From: Arthrobacter sp. TMP15
GTDB lineage: Bacteria > Actinomycetota > Actinomycetes > Actinomycetales > Micrococcaceae
Assembly: GCF_039529835.1 (NCBI RefSeq)
Contig: NZ_CP154262.1
Location: 744,001-808,000 of the forward strand
Length of the DNA stretch: 64,000 nt
Direction: 5' to 3'
Shown here: positions 1 through 9,640 of the stretch, one piece after another
Layout of the letters: the number at the start of each line of letters is the position of its first letter
Numbering within the stretch: the stretch's first letter is position 1
Made by a program: the position numbers and the translations under genes
The notes under the pieces: model-generated
Database searches by the model: none
Seen by the model: only the letters and a program-made list of their open reading frames with translations
Told to the model about the DNA's origin: nothing

Positions 1-440
<440 letters not shown>

Positions 441-455
441 GTCTTCTGCATCGCT

Positions 456-504
456 AAAAGCGCGGCTACATCACGAATTTCTTGTGGTGTAGCCGCGCTT
501 TTTT
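456..504. terminator. Bidirectional intrinsic terminator between sucD and the rhodanese gene
   Basis: The sequence AAAAGCGCGGCTACA pairs with TGTAGCCGCGCTTTTTT across a short loop. A T run follows the stem on the plus strand and a shorter one (TTTTAG) on the minus strand. It sits between two convergent genes, so it can end transcription from both sides. Confidence 0.88.
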
Positions 505-520
505 CTGCCCTTTGGTGGTG

Positions 521-826
521 CTACTGCTCTGGAACCGTTGGCAGGCCCTGTGCCTCCCAGCCTGTCATTCCACCGCCAAGGGTGTCAGCGTTGTACCCAC
601 GTGCTGTCAGTGCTTGTGCAACTTTTTCGCTGCGTCCTCCTCCGTGACAAACAGCAATGATGCGTCGGGACTTATCTAGTTCCCCCACACGCTGGAGAAT
701 CTCACCGGAAGGGATATGGACAGCATCCTCGATCATTCCCGTAGCTAGTTCTGAGGCTTCGCGGACGTCGATGATTTGGACATCCGGGTCTGCGGCCAAG
801 ATATCGGCCGGGGTGATCTCTTGCAT
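521..826 (-). CDS. Rhodanese-like domain protein
   Basis: A 101-residue single rhodanese domain. The loop CHGGGRS holds the catalytic cysteine that carries the persulfide sulfur in sulfurtransferases, and IIDVRE is the typical beginning of the domain. The frame is open for ten more codons upstream, but the ATG at 826 has an AGGAG ribosome site at a good distance (bases 831-836 on the plus strand), so I start there. Such lone domains are cytoplasmic sulfur carriers or phosphatase-like proteins of unknown substrate. The gene is convergent with sucD and divergent from the LOG-like gene. Confidence 0.85.
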   Translation of the reverse strand: MQEITPADILAADPDVQIIDVREASELATGMIEDAVHIPSGEILQRVGELDKSRRIIAVCHGGGRSEKVAQALTARGYNADTLGGGMTGWEAQGLPTVPEQ

Positions 827-907
827 GGGTGCTCCTGAAAATGGTGCCAGCCCCAATACGGAGCCGGCGTCGAAGAAGAAATATCACTTCCAGACTAGGC
901 TAGAGGC

Positions 908-2053
908 GTGAATTCACCACTTGCACCCCGCGCCAGGGACATTGAAATTGAAGACCTGAGAGAATTTGACCAGCTGATCGATGGTGGCGTGAAATCGATG
1001 CGCGGCTGGCACGTTCAGTCCGTAGATCTGCGTGGTCGGGCTGTGGAGCTATCAACTGTGTGCGCTGCGGGGGCTGTTTTCATGGGGTGCCGCTTCGATC
1101 CGGGCATTGAGGATTTGCTGCGCAGCCAAGGTGCATTGATCTTCCCCACGCTGCCGCACGTCCCTTTCAACGCCTACCGCGGGCACCTTTACACGGGCGA
1201 GGAGCTCTTTAGAGGTATTGCCCACGCACAGTATGAGACGGTCCCAGATGCTCTCATCTACCAATGGACCCTGCAGACTGGCCGCGCGTCCGGGCTGCAT
1301 GCCTCGATGGCCACCGCCATGCATGATCACGCCATATCTGACGCACTTGATGATTTCTTAGGGCAGATCTTGGTCCCTGTTGTGGGTGTCATGGGCGGCC
1401 ACGCGGCGAAGCGAGGTAGCGCCCAATATGCCCAAGCGGCATGGCTGGGCCGCGCCCTGAGTAAGGCAGGATTTCTTGTGGCAACTGGCGGCGGCCCCGG
1501 TGCTATGGAGGCGGCTAATCTGGGTGCCTATCTTTCCATGTACGACGCCGGAACCTTGGAAAGTGCCCTTCTCACCTTGGCAGCCGTTCCCGGCTTCCGT
1601 CCGTCGGTCACCGAGTGGGCCCGGGCTGCGTACAGGGTGTGTCAGGAGCATCCGGAGGGTGCTGACACTTTAGGGGTCCCCACCTGGTTTTACGGACACG
1701 AGCCACCCAACATGTTCGCCACGAAGATCGCCAAATATTTCACCAACGCCTTACGCGAGGCGATCTTACTTGAGCGTTCCCGTGGCGGAATAGTTTTCCT
1801 GCCAGGAGCTGCCGGCACCGTGCAGGAGATCTTTCAGGATGCCTGCGAGAACTACTATGCTCCCGAGCAGGCAGTGACTCCTATGGTGTTAGTTGGGCGT
1901 CACTACTGGGAGGCGGAGGTTCCAGTGTTGCCGCTTCTGAAGACATTGGCAGCTGGCCGGGCTATGGACAGCTTTGTTCATGTGGTGGAGTCTGTGGAGG
2001 AAGCCTGTGAAGTGCTGGTTAACTCCCATTCGGTGAATCGAACTCGCGCGTAG
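908..2053 (+). CDS. LOG/lysine-decarboxylase-like Rossmann nucleotide-binding protein
   Basis: A 381-residue protein of the LOG (lysine decarboxylase-like) fold. The nucleotide-binding loop VATGGGPGAMEAAN (about residue 197) is clear. The second family motif, normally PGGxGTxxE, reads PGAAGTVQE, so one glycine is replaced by alanine. Classical LOG proteins (about 190 residues) release cytokinins from their ribotides; this long version has an extra N-terminal region of about 150 residues, and its substrate is unknown. Start is a GTG with a weak ribosome site. A short repeat array begins at the stop codon, and the convergent VIT1-type gene follows. Confidence 0.75.
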   Translation: MNSPLAPRARDIEIEDLREFDQLIDGGVKSMRGWHVQSVDLRGRAVELSTVCAAGAVFMGCRFDPGIEDLLRSQGALIFPTLPHVPFNAYRGHLYTGEELFRGIAHAQYETVPDALIYQWTLQTGRASGLHASMATAMHDHAISDALDDFLGQILVPVVGVMGGHAAKRGSAQYAQAAWLGRALSKAGFLVATGGGPGAMEAANLGAYLSMYDAGTLESALLTLAAVPGFRPSVTEWARAAYRVCQEHPEGADTLGVPTWFYGHEPPNMFATKIAKYFTNALREAILLERSRGGIVFLPGAAGTVQEIFQDACENYYAPEQAVTPMVLVGRHYWEAEVPVLPLLKTLAAGRAMDSFVHVVESVEEACEVLVNSHSVNRTRA

Positions 2054-2130
2054 TGAGCGAGCGTGGCGCAAAACACGACTTGGAGTGAGCGAGCGTGGGC
2101 CAAAACACGACGTGGAGTGAGCGAGCGTGG
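2052..2130. repeat. Tandem intergenic repeat, AGTGAGCGAGCGTGG units, 32-bp period
   Basis: Three copies of AGTGAGCGAGCGTGG start at 2052, 2084 and 2116, with AAAACACGAC between them. The same sequence, in the opposite orientation, recurs at 47524-47569 and 53610-53695. All three arrays lie at the 3' ends of backbone genes. Confidence 0.85.
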
Positions 2131-2143
2131 GGGTGGGGGACCG

Positions 2144-3238
2144 CTACGCGCCTACTAAGCCACCGAAGAGGATCCCCAGCAGATATGTAGCTGCGGCGGC
2201 GCCCATTCCGATGGCTAGTTGTCGAATTCCGCGCCATAGCGGTGAAGCACCAGAAAGTAGGCCCACAATGGCGCCGGTTCCTAGCAGCGTCAACCCCACC
2301 AAAGCGCAGGCAAGGGCAAGGGCGCCAAAGCCGGTCATGCCGAATACGAACGGCAGGATGGGAATGACAGCGCCTGACGCAAAGAAGCAGAAACTTGAAC
2401 TTGCCGCGCCCCAGGCCGTACCCAGAGTCTGAAGTTCCTGTGCTGATTCAACATTTTCGGTGGAGGCGGACAGGCTTGGATCACAATCACAGGCTAGTTC
2501 GCTGAGGCGTTCGGCAGCCCGGTGTTCGGCAGCTTCGCGTGTCATGCCCCTGGCTAAATAAACAAGCACAAGTTCATTATTTTCCAGGTCAAGCGATGAC
2601 GCTGCTGTGAGGGTGATCTGAGTTGGCGCTGACGCGTCAAGCATTTCCCGCTGAGAACGCACGGACACAAATTCTCCCGCGCCCATGGACAATGCCCCTG
2701 CCAACAAACCGGCAATACCGCTAAAGAGCACCACTTGGCTGCCAACTCCGGTGGCCGCCATGCCCACCACCAGCGACAGGTTGCTAACGAGCCCGTCATT
2801 GGCGCCAAAAACGGCAGCCCGAAAAGAACCGGAGAGCCTGGTGCGGCCCCTGGCGGAGAGCCCACGAATTACTTCTTCATGGATTGACTCATCGGCTGCC
2901 ATGGCATCAGTGGCGTCAGCATCGCTTGCGTAGGGTGATCTTGATTCCGAACGCTGCGCTAGGGCAAGCACAAATACAGAGCCGAAACGGCGGGCCAGAA
3001 AACCCAATACTTGGTTGCGATTTGAGGAACGCCTAGGGGGGCCAACATGCTCGCCGAGTAAGTCCAGCCAGTGTTTCTCGTGGCGGCCTTCCGCTGTGGC
3101 CAGCGCCAGCAGGATCAGCTTTTCTTCACCGTCACGGCGCTTGGCCAGGTCGCGGTAGACGGCAGCCTCGGCGCGCTCATCGGCCAAATACTGGCGCCAC
3201 CGCTTGATCTGCGCTGGTGTGGGGATAGGTTCAGACAC
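2144..3238 (-). CDS. VIT1/CCC1-type iron/manganese transporter with N-terminal ferritin-like domain
   Basis: A 364-residue membrane protein. Residues 1 to about 140 form a helical ferritin/rubrerythrin-like domain with EAAVYRDLA and AEGRHEKHWLDLL, the spaced Glu and His residues expected of a di-metal site. From about residue 145 the CCC1/VIT1 domain begins with the diagnostic FGANDGLVSNLSLVVGMA, followed by five predicted membrane segments and the SMGAGEFVSVRSQREM motif. The family moves Fe2+ or Mn2+ out of the cytoplasm; the ferritin-like domain probably senses or delivers iron. Convergent with the LOG-like gene. Function is well supported at family level; the metal is not defined. Confidence 0.88.
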   Translation of the reverse strand: MSEPIPTPAQIKRWRQYLADERAEAAVYRDLAKRRDGEEKLILLALATAEGRHEKHWLDLLGEHVGPPRRSSNRNQVLGFLARRFGSVFVLALAQRSESRSPYASDADATDAMAADESIHEEVIRGLSARGRTRLSGSFRAAVFGANDGLVSNLSLVVGMAATGVGSQVVLFSGIAGLLAGALSMGAGEFVSVRSQREMLDASAPTQITLTAASSLDLENNELVLVYLARGMTREAAEHRAAERLSELACDCDPSLSASTENVESAQELQTLGTAWGAASSSFCFFASGAVIPILPFVFGMTGFGALALACALVGLTLLGTGAIVGLLSGASPLWRGIRQLAIGMGAAAATYLLGILFGGLVGA

Positions 3239-3635
3239 GTGGGCGTACTCCTTAAAGTCAGCCCTTACTGTAGCCCGGATCCGGGCTGATTTCCGGCCGG
3301 TAGTCCTAGCGAAAAAGTTTCGGGATCCCGGAAGTTACCCCCACAAGAAACAAATTATAGAAAGTATTTTCGTGCAGTTGATGCAACGCCATGGGACTGG
3401 CTTGCAGGGTGGCCCTCTTCATCGCCGGGCTGGTCAAGTCCAACGCCGGCATGATGGTCATGGCATCAACCATTAGTGCCGGCTTGGGCGCGAGCTGGGC
3501 AGCAGCAGTAACCGCAGCGAAGAACAAGAAATAGCTCCGCACGCCCCGCCATTACTTTCGGCTGTGAACTCGCATAGGCTGTGATGCCAATGGGCCCCGC
3601 GCATCGGGACCACGGTTCGAAAAGGCGGTAGCGAA
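3239..3635. other. Intergenic region without a convincing gene
   Basis: About 400 bases between the transporter start and the lipoyl-domain gene. A 47-codon hydrophobic frame (3391-3534, plus strand) has no ribosome site and I could not relate it to a family. The 5' end of this stretch must hold the promoter of the transporter gene. Nothing else was recognised. Confidence 0.5.
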
Positions 3636-3878
3636 GTGAATGAAGTCCTCTTTCCCATGATGACAGGAGATGCAACTGAGCCTGGTGTGCTGGCAACCTG
3701 GCACGTTGCAGATGGTGAGATGGTTGCTGAAAAACAATTACTCGCCGAAATCGCCATCAATAAGATCGACGCCGAGATTTACGCGCCCGCCGCTGGCACG
3801 GTGAGGCTGCGGGTAGCAGAAGGCGATGAAGTACAGCAGGGATCAGTCATCGTCAGCATTGAATGGCCAAACCCCTAG
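3636..3878 (+). CDS. Stand-alone lipoyl/biotinyl-carrier domain protein
   Basis: An 80-residue protein that is a single lipoyl domain. The hairpin INKIDAEI places a lysine (residue 43) exactly where lipoyl-lysine sits in E2 subunits of 2-oxoacid dehydrogenases (usual motif DKA). GTVRLRVAEGDEVQQGSVI is the matching C-terminal half. Start is GTG with AAAGGCGG upstream. No dehydrogenase or carboxylase subunit lies nearby, so either it serves enzymes encoded elsewhere or it is a leftover of a larger acyltransferase. Family assignment is firm; partner unknown. Confidence 0.8.
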   Translation: MNEVLFPMMTGDATEPGVLATWHVADGEMVAEKQLLAEIAINKIDAEIYAPAAGTVRLRVAEGDEVQQGSVIVSIEWPNP

Positions 3879-3898
3879 CGTTATGGGTCACTGGCGGC

Positions 3899-4183
3899 TT
3901 AGTGTGCTGTGAGCCCAAAGCCTATCCGGCGCCCGGCTTTGACCCGAGTCTGTGCAACTGTGATCACCAGGGTGCCTATTTCCGGAATCCACTGAGCCGG
4001 GCGGACTGCGTGGGCCAGCGCATTGGCCAACTCTTCTGGGGCCGGACACTGATAGCGGTGGTAGCCGCCGGGCGTGGCGAAGGTGACAGAACCCAGAATA
4101 ACGTCCACGGCGGGCAGAACCGAGATGCCGGAAGGGCGTGTGGGCGGCTGACGTGATGCGGGGACTACGGAGGTAGCAATCAT
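3899..4183 (-). CDS. Hypothetical protein
   Basis: A 94-residue protein that I do not recognise. Its composition (ordered hydrophobic segments such as IPEIGTLVITVAQ and a basic C-terminus) looks more protein-like than the overlapping plus-strand frame. A purine-rich AAAGG lies about nine bases upstream of the ATG. It converges with the lipoyl-domain gene and stands alone, followed by about 200 bases without a gene before the symporter terminator. It could still be a chance frame. Confidence 0.45.
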   Translation of the reverse strand: MIATSVVPASRQPPTRPSGISVLPAVDVILGSVTFATPGGYHRYQCPAPEELANALAHAVRPAQWIPEIGTLVITVAQTRVKAGRRIGFGLTAH

Positions 4184-4331
4184 GGTGGATGCCTTTGGCT
4201 TGCTCTTACCCGCGAAGATTTTCCGCCGGTCACTTCCTCATCCGAACCACCCTTGAAGCATGGGGAAGGTGCGCGATAAGTCGGAGCTTGGCATCGCATC
4301 TCATGAAGCTGGCTCCAGACTACCGCTTTAA

Positions 4332-4386
4332 AGTACGACGGCGGCAGGTGAGGTAATAAATGTTAGTCACCAACCGCCGTCGTACT
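4332..4386 (-). terminator. Hairpin with AGTACGACGGCGG arms, after the symporter gene
   Basis: AGTACGACGGCGG (4332-4344) is perfectly complementary to 4374-4386, and inner GGTGA/TCACC arms extend the stem. On the minus strand the stem is followed by TTTAAAG, so it is a plausible terminator of the symporter gene. Its arm is close to that of the larger hairpin at 47569-47625. Confidence 0.7.
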
Positions 4387-4400
4387 CTGGAGAAGAGCTG

Positions 4401-5924
4401 TTACTTCTGTAGCTGGGCGCCTACTTCATCCGAGTTGGTGTCTGTGACGGCTGCGGCGAGTCGGTCATCCCAAGCCTTGCGAATGTGATCGGGTGTGCGC
4501 GGGGTCAGCAGGGAGACCACAACATAAACAAGCAATGATGATGCCAAGCCAATGTAGATGGGCTCGTTGGCGTAGATTCCGTCTTCGCTGAAGATGACTC
4601 CGGTGGCGAACAGCACCAGCATGGCAATGGTGACTACGCTGCCAACTGCCATTGACCAGGCAGCTCCAAGACCGGTACCGCGCTTCCAAACAAGGCCGCC
4701 GATGATGGCAACGAGCAGACCGCCAACCAGAATGTCGTAGGCGATTGTCAACGCGAAGACCACGTCGTTGACCACAATGGAAATCAAAACCACGAGGACA
4801 CCCAAGCCCAGGACGTAGGCACGGTTGGCGTTAACATCGTGCTCCGGGTTGGCCGAATCTGAGGTGTCAATTTTCTTGCCGAACCAGCTGGCAACGTAGG
4901 GGACAACGTCTTTGCGGGCAACTGTCGCTGCGGCAATGAGTGAGCCGGATGCTGTGGACATCATGGCGGCCACAGCCGCGGCCATGACGATGCCACCAAT
5001 GCCCAGGGGCAGTAACTGGGTGGCGACTTCTGCGTAAACAACATCCTTGCCCAGGTTGGCAATGTCAATGGTGGGCAGCGCAACAAATGCTGCCATTCCG
5101 ATCAATGCGCCAGCAATACCGTAAAGGATGCAGTAGATACCGGCGGTGGCACCGCCCCAGCGGGCAACTTCGGGGGTGCGGGCGGTGAAGACGCGCTGCC
5201 AAATGTCCTGACCGATGAGCATCCCCAGGGTGTAGACCACAAAGTAGGTGATGATTGTTTGGACGCCGATTCCATCCCACTGGAAGAAGCTCGCATCAAC
5301 GCGGTCACGGATGCCGTCAAGGCCGCCTGCCGCGTTCCAAGCGAAGGGCAGCATGAGCAAGAAGATACCCACGGTCTTGATGATGAACTGAACCTGGTCA
5401 GCGAGGGTGATTGACCACATGCCGCCAATCGTGGAGTACAGCAACACAATCGCTCCACCTACAGCGATAGCCAGCCAGCGGTCCCAGCCGAAGAGGACCA
5501 CAAAGATGGTGGCATAGGCTCCTGTAGAGGTTGCCGAGATCATGATGGTGTAGGCGAGCATGACTATGCCTGAGAACTTGGTGCTCTCTTGACCGTAACG
5601 CAGGCTGAGCATCTGTGAGACTGTGTAGATCTTCAACTTTTGCAGGGTGGGGGCAAATAGCAGGCTGAGCAGTAACACGCCAACACCGATGGCAATGACC
5701 AGCCACATACCGGAGATGCCGAACTTGTAACCGAGGCCCACGCCTCCTACTGTGGAGGCGCCACCGAGCACCACGGCGGCCATGGTTCCTGTGTAGAGGA
5801 ATGGTCCTAATCGACGGCCGGCCACCAGGAAGTCGCTATTATTTTTGGTCCGCGACTTTCCCCACCAACCAAAGGCCAGCATGGCCACCAAATATAAGAC
5901 GACTATGGCAATGTTTAAGTCCAT
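4401..5924 (-). CDS. Sodium:solute symporter (SSS) family transporter
   Basis: A 507-residue polytopic membrane protein, about 13 predicted membrane segments, of the SSS family (relatives carry proline, pantothenate, polyamines or acetate with Na+). Typical family stretches include GGRRLGPFLYTG-like and GGASTVGGVGLGYKFG near the N-terminus and a conserved IGGMWSITLADQVQ in the middle. I start at the ATG at 5924 because GGAG lies seven bases upstream; a longer frame exists but has no such site. It is divergent from an XRE-cupin regulator with a palindrome between them, which suggests local control by that regulator. Substrate is not shown by sequence; a guanidino compound or polyamine is a guess from the ureohydrolase at 44.7 kb. 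Confidence 0.85.
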   Translation of the reverse strand: MDLNIAIVVLYLVAMLAFGWWGKSRTKNNSDFLVAGRRLGPFLYTGTMAAVVLGGASTVGGVGLGYKFGISGMWLVIAIGVGVLLLSLLFAPTLQKLKIYTVSQMLSLRYGQESTKFSGIVMLAYTIMISATSTGAYATIFVVLFGWDRWLAIAVGGAIVLLYSTIGGMWSITLADQVQFIIKTVGIFLLMLPFAWNAAGGLDGIRDRVDASFFQWDGIGVQTIITYFVVYTLGMLIGQDIWQRVFTARTPEVARWGGATAGIYCILYGIAGALIGMAAFVALPTIDIANLGKDVVYAEVATQLLPLGIGGIVMAAAVAAMMSTASGSLIAAATVARKDVVPYVASWFGKKIDTSDSANPEHDVNANRAYVLGLGVLVVLISIVVNDVVFALTIAYDILVGGLLVAIIGGLVWKRGTGLGAAWSMAVGSVVTIAMLVLFATGVIFSEDGIYANEPIYIGLASSLLVYVVVSLLTPRTPDHIRKAWDDRLAAAVTDTNSDEVGAQLQK

Positions 5925-6004
5925 GTGATGCTCCAGAGTGCGAAGTAGTAGTAATCCCCCGAAATATTGCCTCTTAAGCAACACTTGTTGTCTATTAGGC
6001 TAAA

Positions 6005-6022
6005 CTGTGACTGCAGTTACAG
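6005..6022. promoter_or_regulatory. Candidate operator of the XRE-cupin regulator
   Basis: CTGTGACTGCAGTTACAG is an 18-base near-perfect palindrome (one mismatched pair) in the space between the divergent symporter and regulator genes, about 50 bases before the regulator start. Position and symmetry fit a homodimeric helix-turn-helix repressor site; binding is inferred. Confidence 0.55.
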
Positions 6023-6074
6023 TCAAAGTGCAGCTTGAGAGCAAGCGGCAGCCGTGGTGTCAAAGGAGCCGCTA

Positions 6075-6662
6075 ATGAAAGCTTTGCACGTGGAACCAAG
6101 TACCGGTCCCGTTGCCATTGGATCGCGCATTCGCGCCGCTCGCCAGGATCAGCGACTAACGATTGAGCAAGTGGCTAACGCGACGGGACTGACAAAAGGG
6201 TTCCTTAGCAGGGTCGAGCGCGATCTCACCTCACCAAGTGTGGCCTCCCTTGTGACGCTGTGCCAAGTTCTCTCAATTTCCATTGGCGAACTTTTCGCAG
6301 CCCCGGAAACCCACTTGACGCGTAGGGGAGAGGGCCCGCGCATCTCCTTAGGCGGTGAGGGAATCGTAGAGCGCCTGCTGAGCTCACGCTCTGAACGTCG
6401 CCTGCAAATTCTTGGCGCCACTATTGAACCTTATGGGTGTGGCGAAACTGAACTTTATGCTGTTGATTGTGATGTGGATGTTCTGCACATTATCAGCGGA
6501 GAATTGACATTACGCATGACCCACGAGTCCTATGACCTGCGCGCAGGGGACACGCTTTCATTTCCCGGCCGGGAACCGCACAGTTGGCAGAACCATACGG
6601 CGTATCCTGTTGAAGCGTTGTGGATTCTTGTGCCGGCAGCCTCGGGCTCTGGGGTCAACTAA
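6075..6662 (+). CDS. XRE-family transcriptional regulator with C-terminal cupin domain
   Basis: A 195-residue regulator. Residues about 15-70 form the helix-turn-helix domain ([20 protein letters not shown], then [18 protein letters not shown]), and residues about 120-190 form a small cupin barrel ([28 protein letters not shown]) that binds an effector. Such proteins usually control an adjacent transporter or amino-acid/amine catabolic genes. The start at 6075 is chosen for AAAGGAG six bases upstream. Divergent from the symporter and overlapping the 3' end of the APC permease gene by four bases (convergent). Confidence 0.88.
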   Translation: MKALHVEPSTGPVAIGSRIRAARQDQRLTIEQVANATGLTKGFLSRVERDLTSPSVASLVTLCQVLSISIGELFAAPETHLTRRGEGPRISLGGEGIVERLLSSRSERRLQILGATIEPYGCGETELYAVDCDVDVLHIISGELTLRMTHESYDLRAGDTLSFPGREPHSWQNHTAYPVEALWILVPAASGSGVN

Positions 6663-8638
6663 CCCACATGCACCCACGGGCGGGCCACCAGATCCGGCTC
6701 GGCCTCGCGGAGCACCTCCCGGGTTACCGGTGCAATTTCGCCCTCTCCGATAAACAGATACTTCAGTAAATTGGAGATGGGGTTCCCCTCGGTCCAACGG
6801 AAGTAAATGTGCGGAATAAGCCCCGTAACATCGCGAATATGTAGCAGAACAGCGGCAATGGTATTGGGCACATTTGAGGCGTGTACCTGTAAAATTTTGT
6901 AACCGTGCCGGGTGATACCACGTACCTCCAACGCCGTCTCAAAATCTGAAGAGTCATCCACAATGACCTCCATGAACAGCACCTCTTTAGGATTGCCAAT
7001 ATCATTGACGTGCGCGGCATGGGCAAGCTTGCGTCGGTAGGCAGAGGAGCTGCGAGTCTTTGGGTCGTGGGAAATGATCCGCAACCCGCCTTCGTCCACG
7101 GCTGCCACAAAGTTCATGGCTGCCTCATCCAAACGAATGTAGGTGGCCCGCAGCTCAAAGGATCGACGGATCCTCGAAAGCAGGCTAACAAGGACAATGC
7201 CTAGAATGAACAGCAGCGCGATCTTCAGACCGTCAGGGCGTTCGATCGAGTTCGCCACAGTTGTGTACATGAAAGCTACTGAGACGGCACCAAAGCCAAC
7301 AGTCTTTACTCGCTCACCTTTGCGCCTGGCGGATAAGGTTACGGCGATCGCTGCGGAGGTGATGAGCACCAGAACACCTGTGGCATAGGCACCTCCCTGA
7401 GCGTCGACGTCGGCCTTGAAAATTACTGTGATGAGAATTGCGACGGCGGTGAACACCAGCACCAGGGGTCGCACGGCGGCTGCCCACTCGGGTGCCATGC
7501 CAAAGCGCGGCAAATAGCGTGGGACGAGGTTCAAAAGCCCGGCCATGGCGCTTGCTCCGGCGAACCACAAGATGGCTATGGTGCTGATGTCATAGACTGT
7601 GCCGAAGCCTTCGCCGAGTAGTTTGTGGGCTAGGAAGGCAAGAGCGCGTCCATTGGCTGCCCCACCCGGCTGGAATTCGGCGGCGGGAATCAAAATAGTG
7701 GTGGCCAGCGAGGACGTGATCAGGAAGGTACTCATGATGACGGCCGCTGTGGTGAGGAGCCTATGAGCGCCCTTGATTCGACCCTCAGGATTAGTATCCG
7801 TGTCGGTGGGGTGACCCTTGATCTGCGGCATGACGGCAACTCCCGTTTCAAACCCGGACAGGCCCAAGGCAAGGCGGGGAAAGACAAGGAGGGCGATGGC
7901 AACAATCATGATTGGGTTGCCGTGTGATGTGGTGAGCGCGCCCCACCAATCGGCAGTCAGCAGGGGACTGTTCACCACGTTCACCAGTGCCACACTGATA
8001 ACTACAAGGTTCAGGACTAAAAAGAGGGCCACTAGAACCACTGCAATGCTGATGGCTTCCTTGAAGCCCCGCATGAAAACAGCTGCCAAGGCAGTAATCA
8101 AAACAAGTGTGATGATGACGTTTTGCCCATGAAGGAAGTCCGGTGCGAAGGGATTTTCAATCACATGGGCGGTGGCGTCCGCGCTTGAGAGCGTGATGGT
8201 GATCATGAAGTCGGTGGCCGCGAAACCGAGCAGAGCCAGCACAAAGAGCTTGCCCCACCAGCGCGGAAGCAGGCGTTCAAGCATGGCGATAGAGCCGGCG
8301 CCACGTGGGCTCTCCCTGGCTACCCGCTTGTACACGGGAAGTGCGCCGAACAAGGTCACCAGGACAAGGACAATGGTGGCTATCGGAGCCAACACCCCTG
8401 CTGCCAGCGCTGCTATGGCGGGCTGGTAGCCAAGGGTTGAGAAGTAGTCAAGACCTGTCAGGCACATGACTCGCCACCATGAGTGCGGTTTCTGGTGTTC
8501 TGCTGGCCGGCCATGCGGTCCCTGACGTTTGCCGGAACTTTCGGGCATGCCTTCTAACAACCACTGGTGCAGCGCTGCTTTGCCCCGAAGCTTTCCGGCG
8601 CCTCCGGGATCGGCCGGAGCCTTGGCAAGGGATGTCAC
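6659..8638 (-). CDS. APC-superfamily amino acid permease with long cytoplasmic C-terminus
   Basis: A 659-residue transporter. An N-terminal soluble stretch of about 55 residues is followed by about 12 membrane segments (from [20 protein letters not shown] to about residue 490) and a soluble C-terminal part of about 165 residues. The family exchanges or symports amino acids, or in KUP relatives potassium; the sequence does not decide the substrate. GTG start with AAAGG at eight bases. It is the last clear backbone gene before the accessory region. Its stop overlaps the regulator stop. Confidence 0.8.
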   Translation of the reverse strand: MTSLAKAPADPGGAGKLRGKAALHQWLLEGMPESSGKRQGPHGRPAEHQKPHSWWRVMCLTGLDYFSTLGYQPAIAALAAGVLAPIATIVLVLVTLFGALPVYKRVARESPRGAGSIAMLERLLPRWWGKLFVLALLGFAATDFMITITLSSADATAHVIENPFAPDFLHGQNVIITLVLITALAAVFMRGFKEAISIAVVLVALFLVLNLVVISVALVNVVNSPLLTADWWGALTTSHGNPIMIVAIALLVFPRLALGLSGFETGVAVMPQIKGHPTDTDTNPEGRIKGAHRLLTTAAVIMSTFLITSSLATTILIPAAEFQPGGAANGRALAFLAHKLLGEGFGTVYDISTIAILWFAGASAMAGLLNLVPRYLPRFGMAPEWAAAVRPLVLVFTAVAILITVIFKADVDAQGGAYATGVLVLITSAAIAVTLSARRKGERVKTVGFGAVSVAFMYTTVANSIERPDGLKIALLFILGIVLVSLLSRIRRSFELRATYIRLDEAAMNFVAAVDEGGLRIISHDPKTRSSSAYRRKLAHAAHVNDIGNPKEVLFMEVIVDDSSDFETALEVRGITRHGYKILQVHASNVPNTIAAVLLHIRDVTGLIPHIYFRWTEGNPISNLLKYLFIGEGEIAPVTREVLREAEPDLVARPWVHVG

Positions 8639-9011
8639 GTGCGGCCTTTCGTCTTCGCTACCGCTAAATTGCGGAATTTACCGAGCTGTGGCTGCGGTTG
8701 CAGTTGATGCGCGGCTACTGGAGACTAGCACCGGTGTGCACCGATTAAGGTCGGTTTTGACGAAATCTATACGCCCGACTTTTTTTGCACGCCTGAAGGC
8801 GACGAGGCCATTTTTAGCAGGCGGCAGCACTGTTCAATGTTCTTCAGCAGGAGCCCATTGTGAGTCTCTTAGAGCGGGGCTGACATGGGACTCGCGGCTA
8901 AGGCGTGTTGGTACTGATCCGGCTTTGGGCAGTGGGATTGTGGCCGGAGCCATCCCAGGCTTAGCCCGACTTCGCGTTGAGGGAGCCCGCCACAAGTCAC
9001 CTGCGCAATTC
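8639..9011. other. Intergenic region, left edge of the accessory region
   Basis: About 370 bases between the permease start and the recombinase stop. It must hold the permease promoter. A plus-strand frame crosses it (including a stretch around 8910-8990 with protein-like composition, GTDPALGSGIVAGAIPG), which may be a gene remnant, but I could not identify it. Confidence 0.35.
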
Positions 9012-9599
9012 TCAGGAGTTTATTGGCCCGGCTGCCCTGCGCTGTCTGCGTTGAAGGGCCCGGTAAATGGTGGATCGGCTGATGGAGAATAGTTCGGCTA
9101 GTTCGGCCATGGTGTATTTACCCTCATTGTGTAGTTCAAGGAGGGGGGCTTCTTGCTTCACCGTGAGCTTTGGCTGCTTTCCCCTTAGCCTGCCGTTGGC
9201 CTTGGCAACCTTCATTCCCTCGCGGGTGCGCATACTGATGAGGTCGGCTTCAAACTCGGAGATCATTGCCAGAACGTTGAAGAGCAGTTTGCCCATTGGG
9301 TCAGCGGGGTCATGGACGGAGCCACCAATGCTGAGCTTGACTTCACGGCTGGCGAGGTCGTCCGCAATTTGGTGGGCGTCCCGGACGGAACGGGCTAGGC
9401 GGTCGAGCTTGGTAATGACGAAGGTATCTCCGGCCCGGCATGCTGCGAGGGCTTCGCGAAGTCCGGCCCTGTTCTTGTTCCTACCAGTAAAGCCATGGTC
9501 AACGTAGACGCGATCCGGCTCAACGCCGAGGATAGCCAAGGCATCACGCTGTGCGGTGAGGTCTTGTTCTTCCGTTGATACACGGGCATAGCCAACCAT
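9012..9599 (-). CDS. Small serine recombinase (resolvase/invertase family)
   Basis: A 195-residue site-specific recombinase. YARVSTEEQ carries the nucleophilic serine (residue 8), TKLDRLARS and the arginine-rich segment around it are the other active-site parts, and the C-terminal TMAELAELFSISRSTIYRAL is the DNA-binding helix-turn-helix. Length matches Tn3 resolvases and Hin-type invertases. I start at MVGYARVST (9599); the frame runs on upstream only because the IS30-type element is inserted 41 bases before the start. This insertion probably separated the gene from its natural promoter. It is the leftmost gene of the accessory region. No cognate res site was identified. Confidence 0.88.
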   Translation of the reverse strand: MVGYARVSTEEQDLTAQRDALAILGVEPDRVYVDHGFTGRNKNRAGLREALAACRAGDTFVITKLDRLARSVRDAHQIADDLASREVKLSIGGSVHDPADPMGKLLFNVLAMISEFEADLISMRTREGMKVAKANGRLRGKQPKLTVKQEAPLLELHNEGKYTMAELAELFSISRSTIYRALQRRQRRAAGPINS

Positions 9600-9640
9600 G
9601 ATCTCAGAGATGCAGTCCAGTGTGTCATATACGCTCCGCG

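Noticed and set aside
3391-3534. 47-codon hydrophobic ORF on the plus strand
   Set aside because: No ribosome site, no family recognised, and bounded by an in-frame stop shortly before; it may be a remnant.
8529-9092. 187-codon plus-strand ORF across the permease start and recombinase end
   Set aside because: It overlaps two well-supported genes on the other strand and has no start context; only a short internal stretch looks protein-like.
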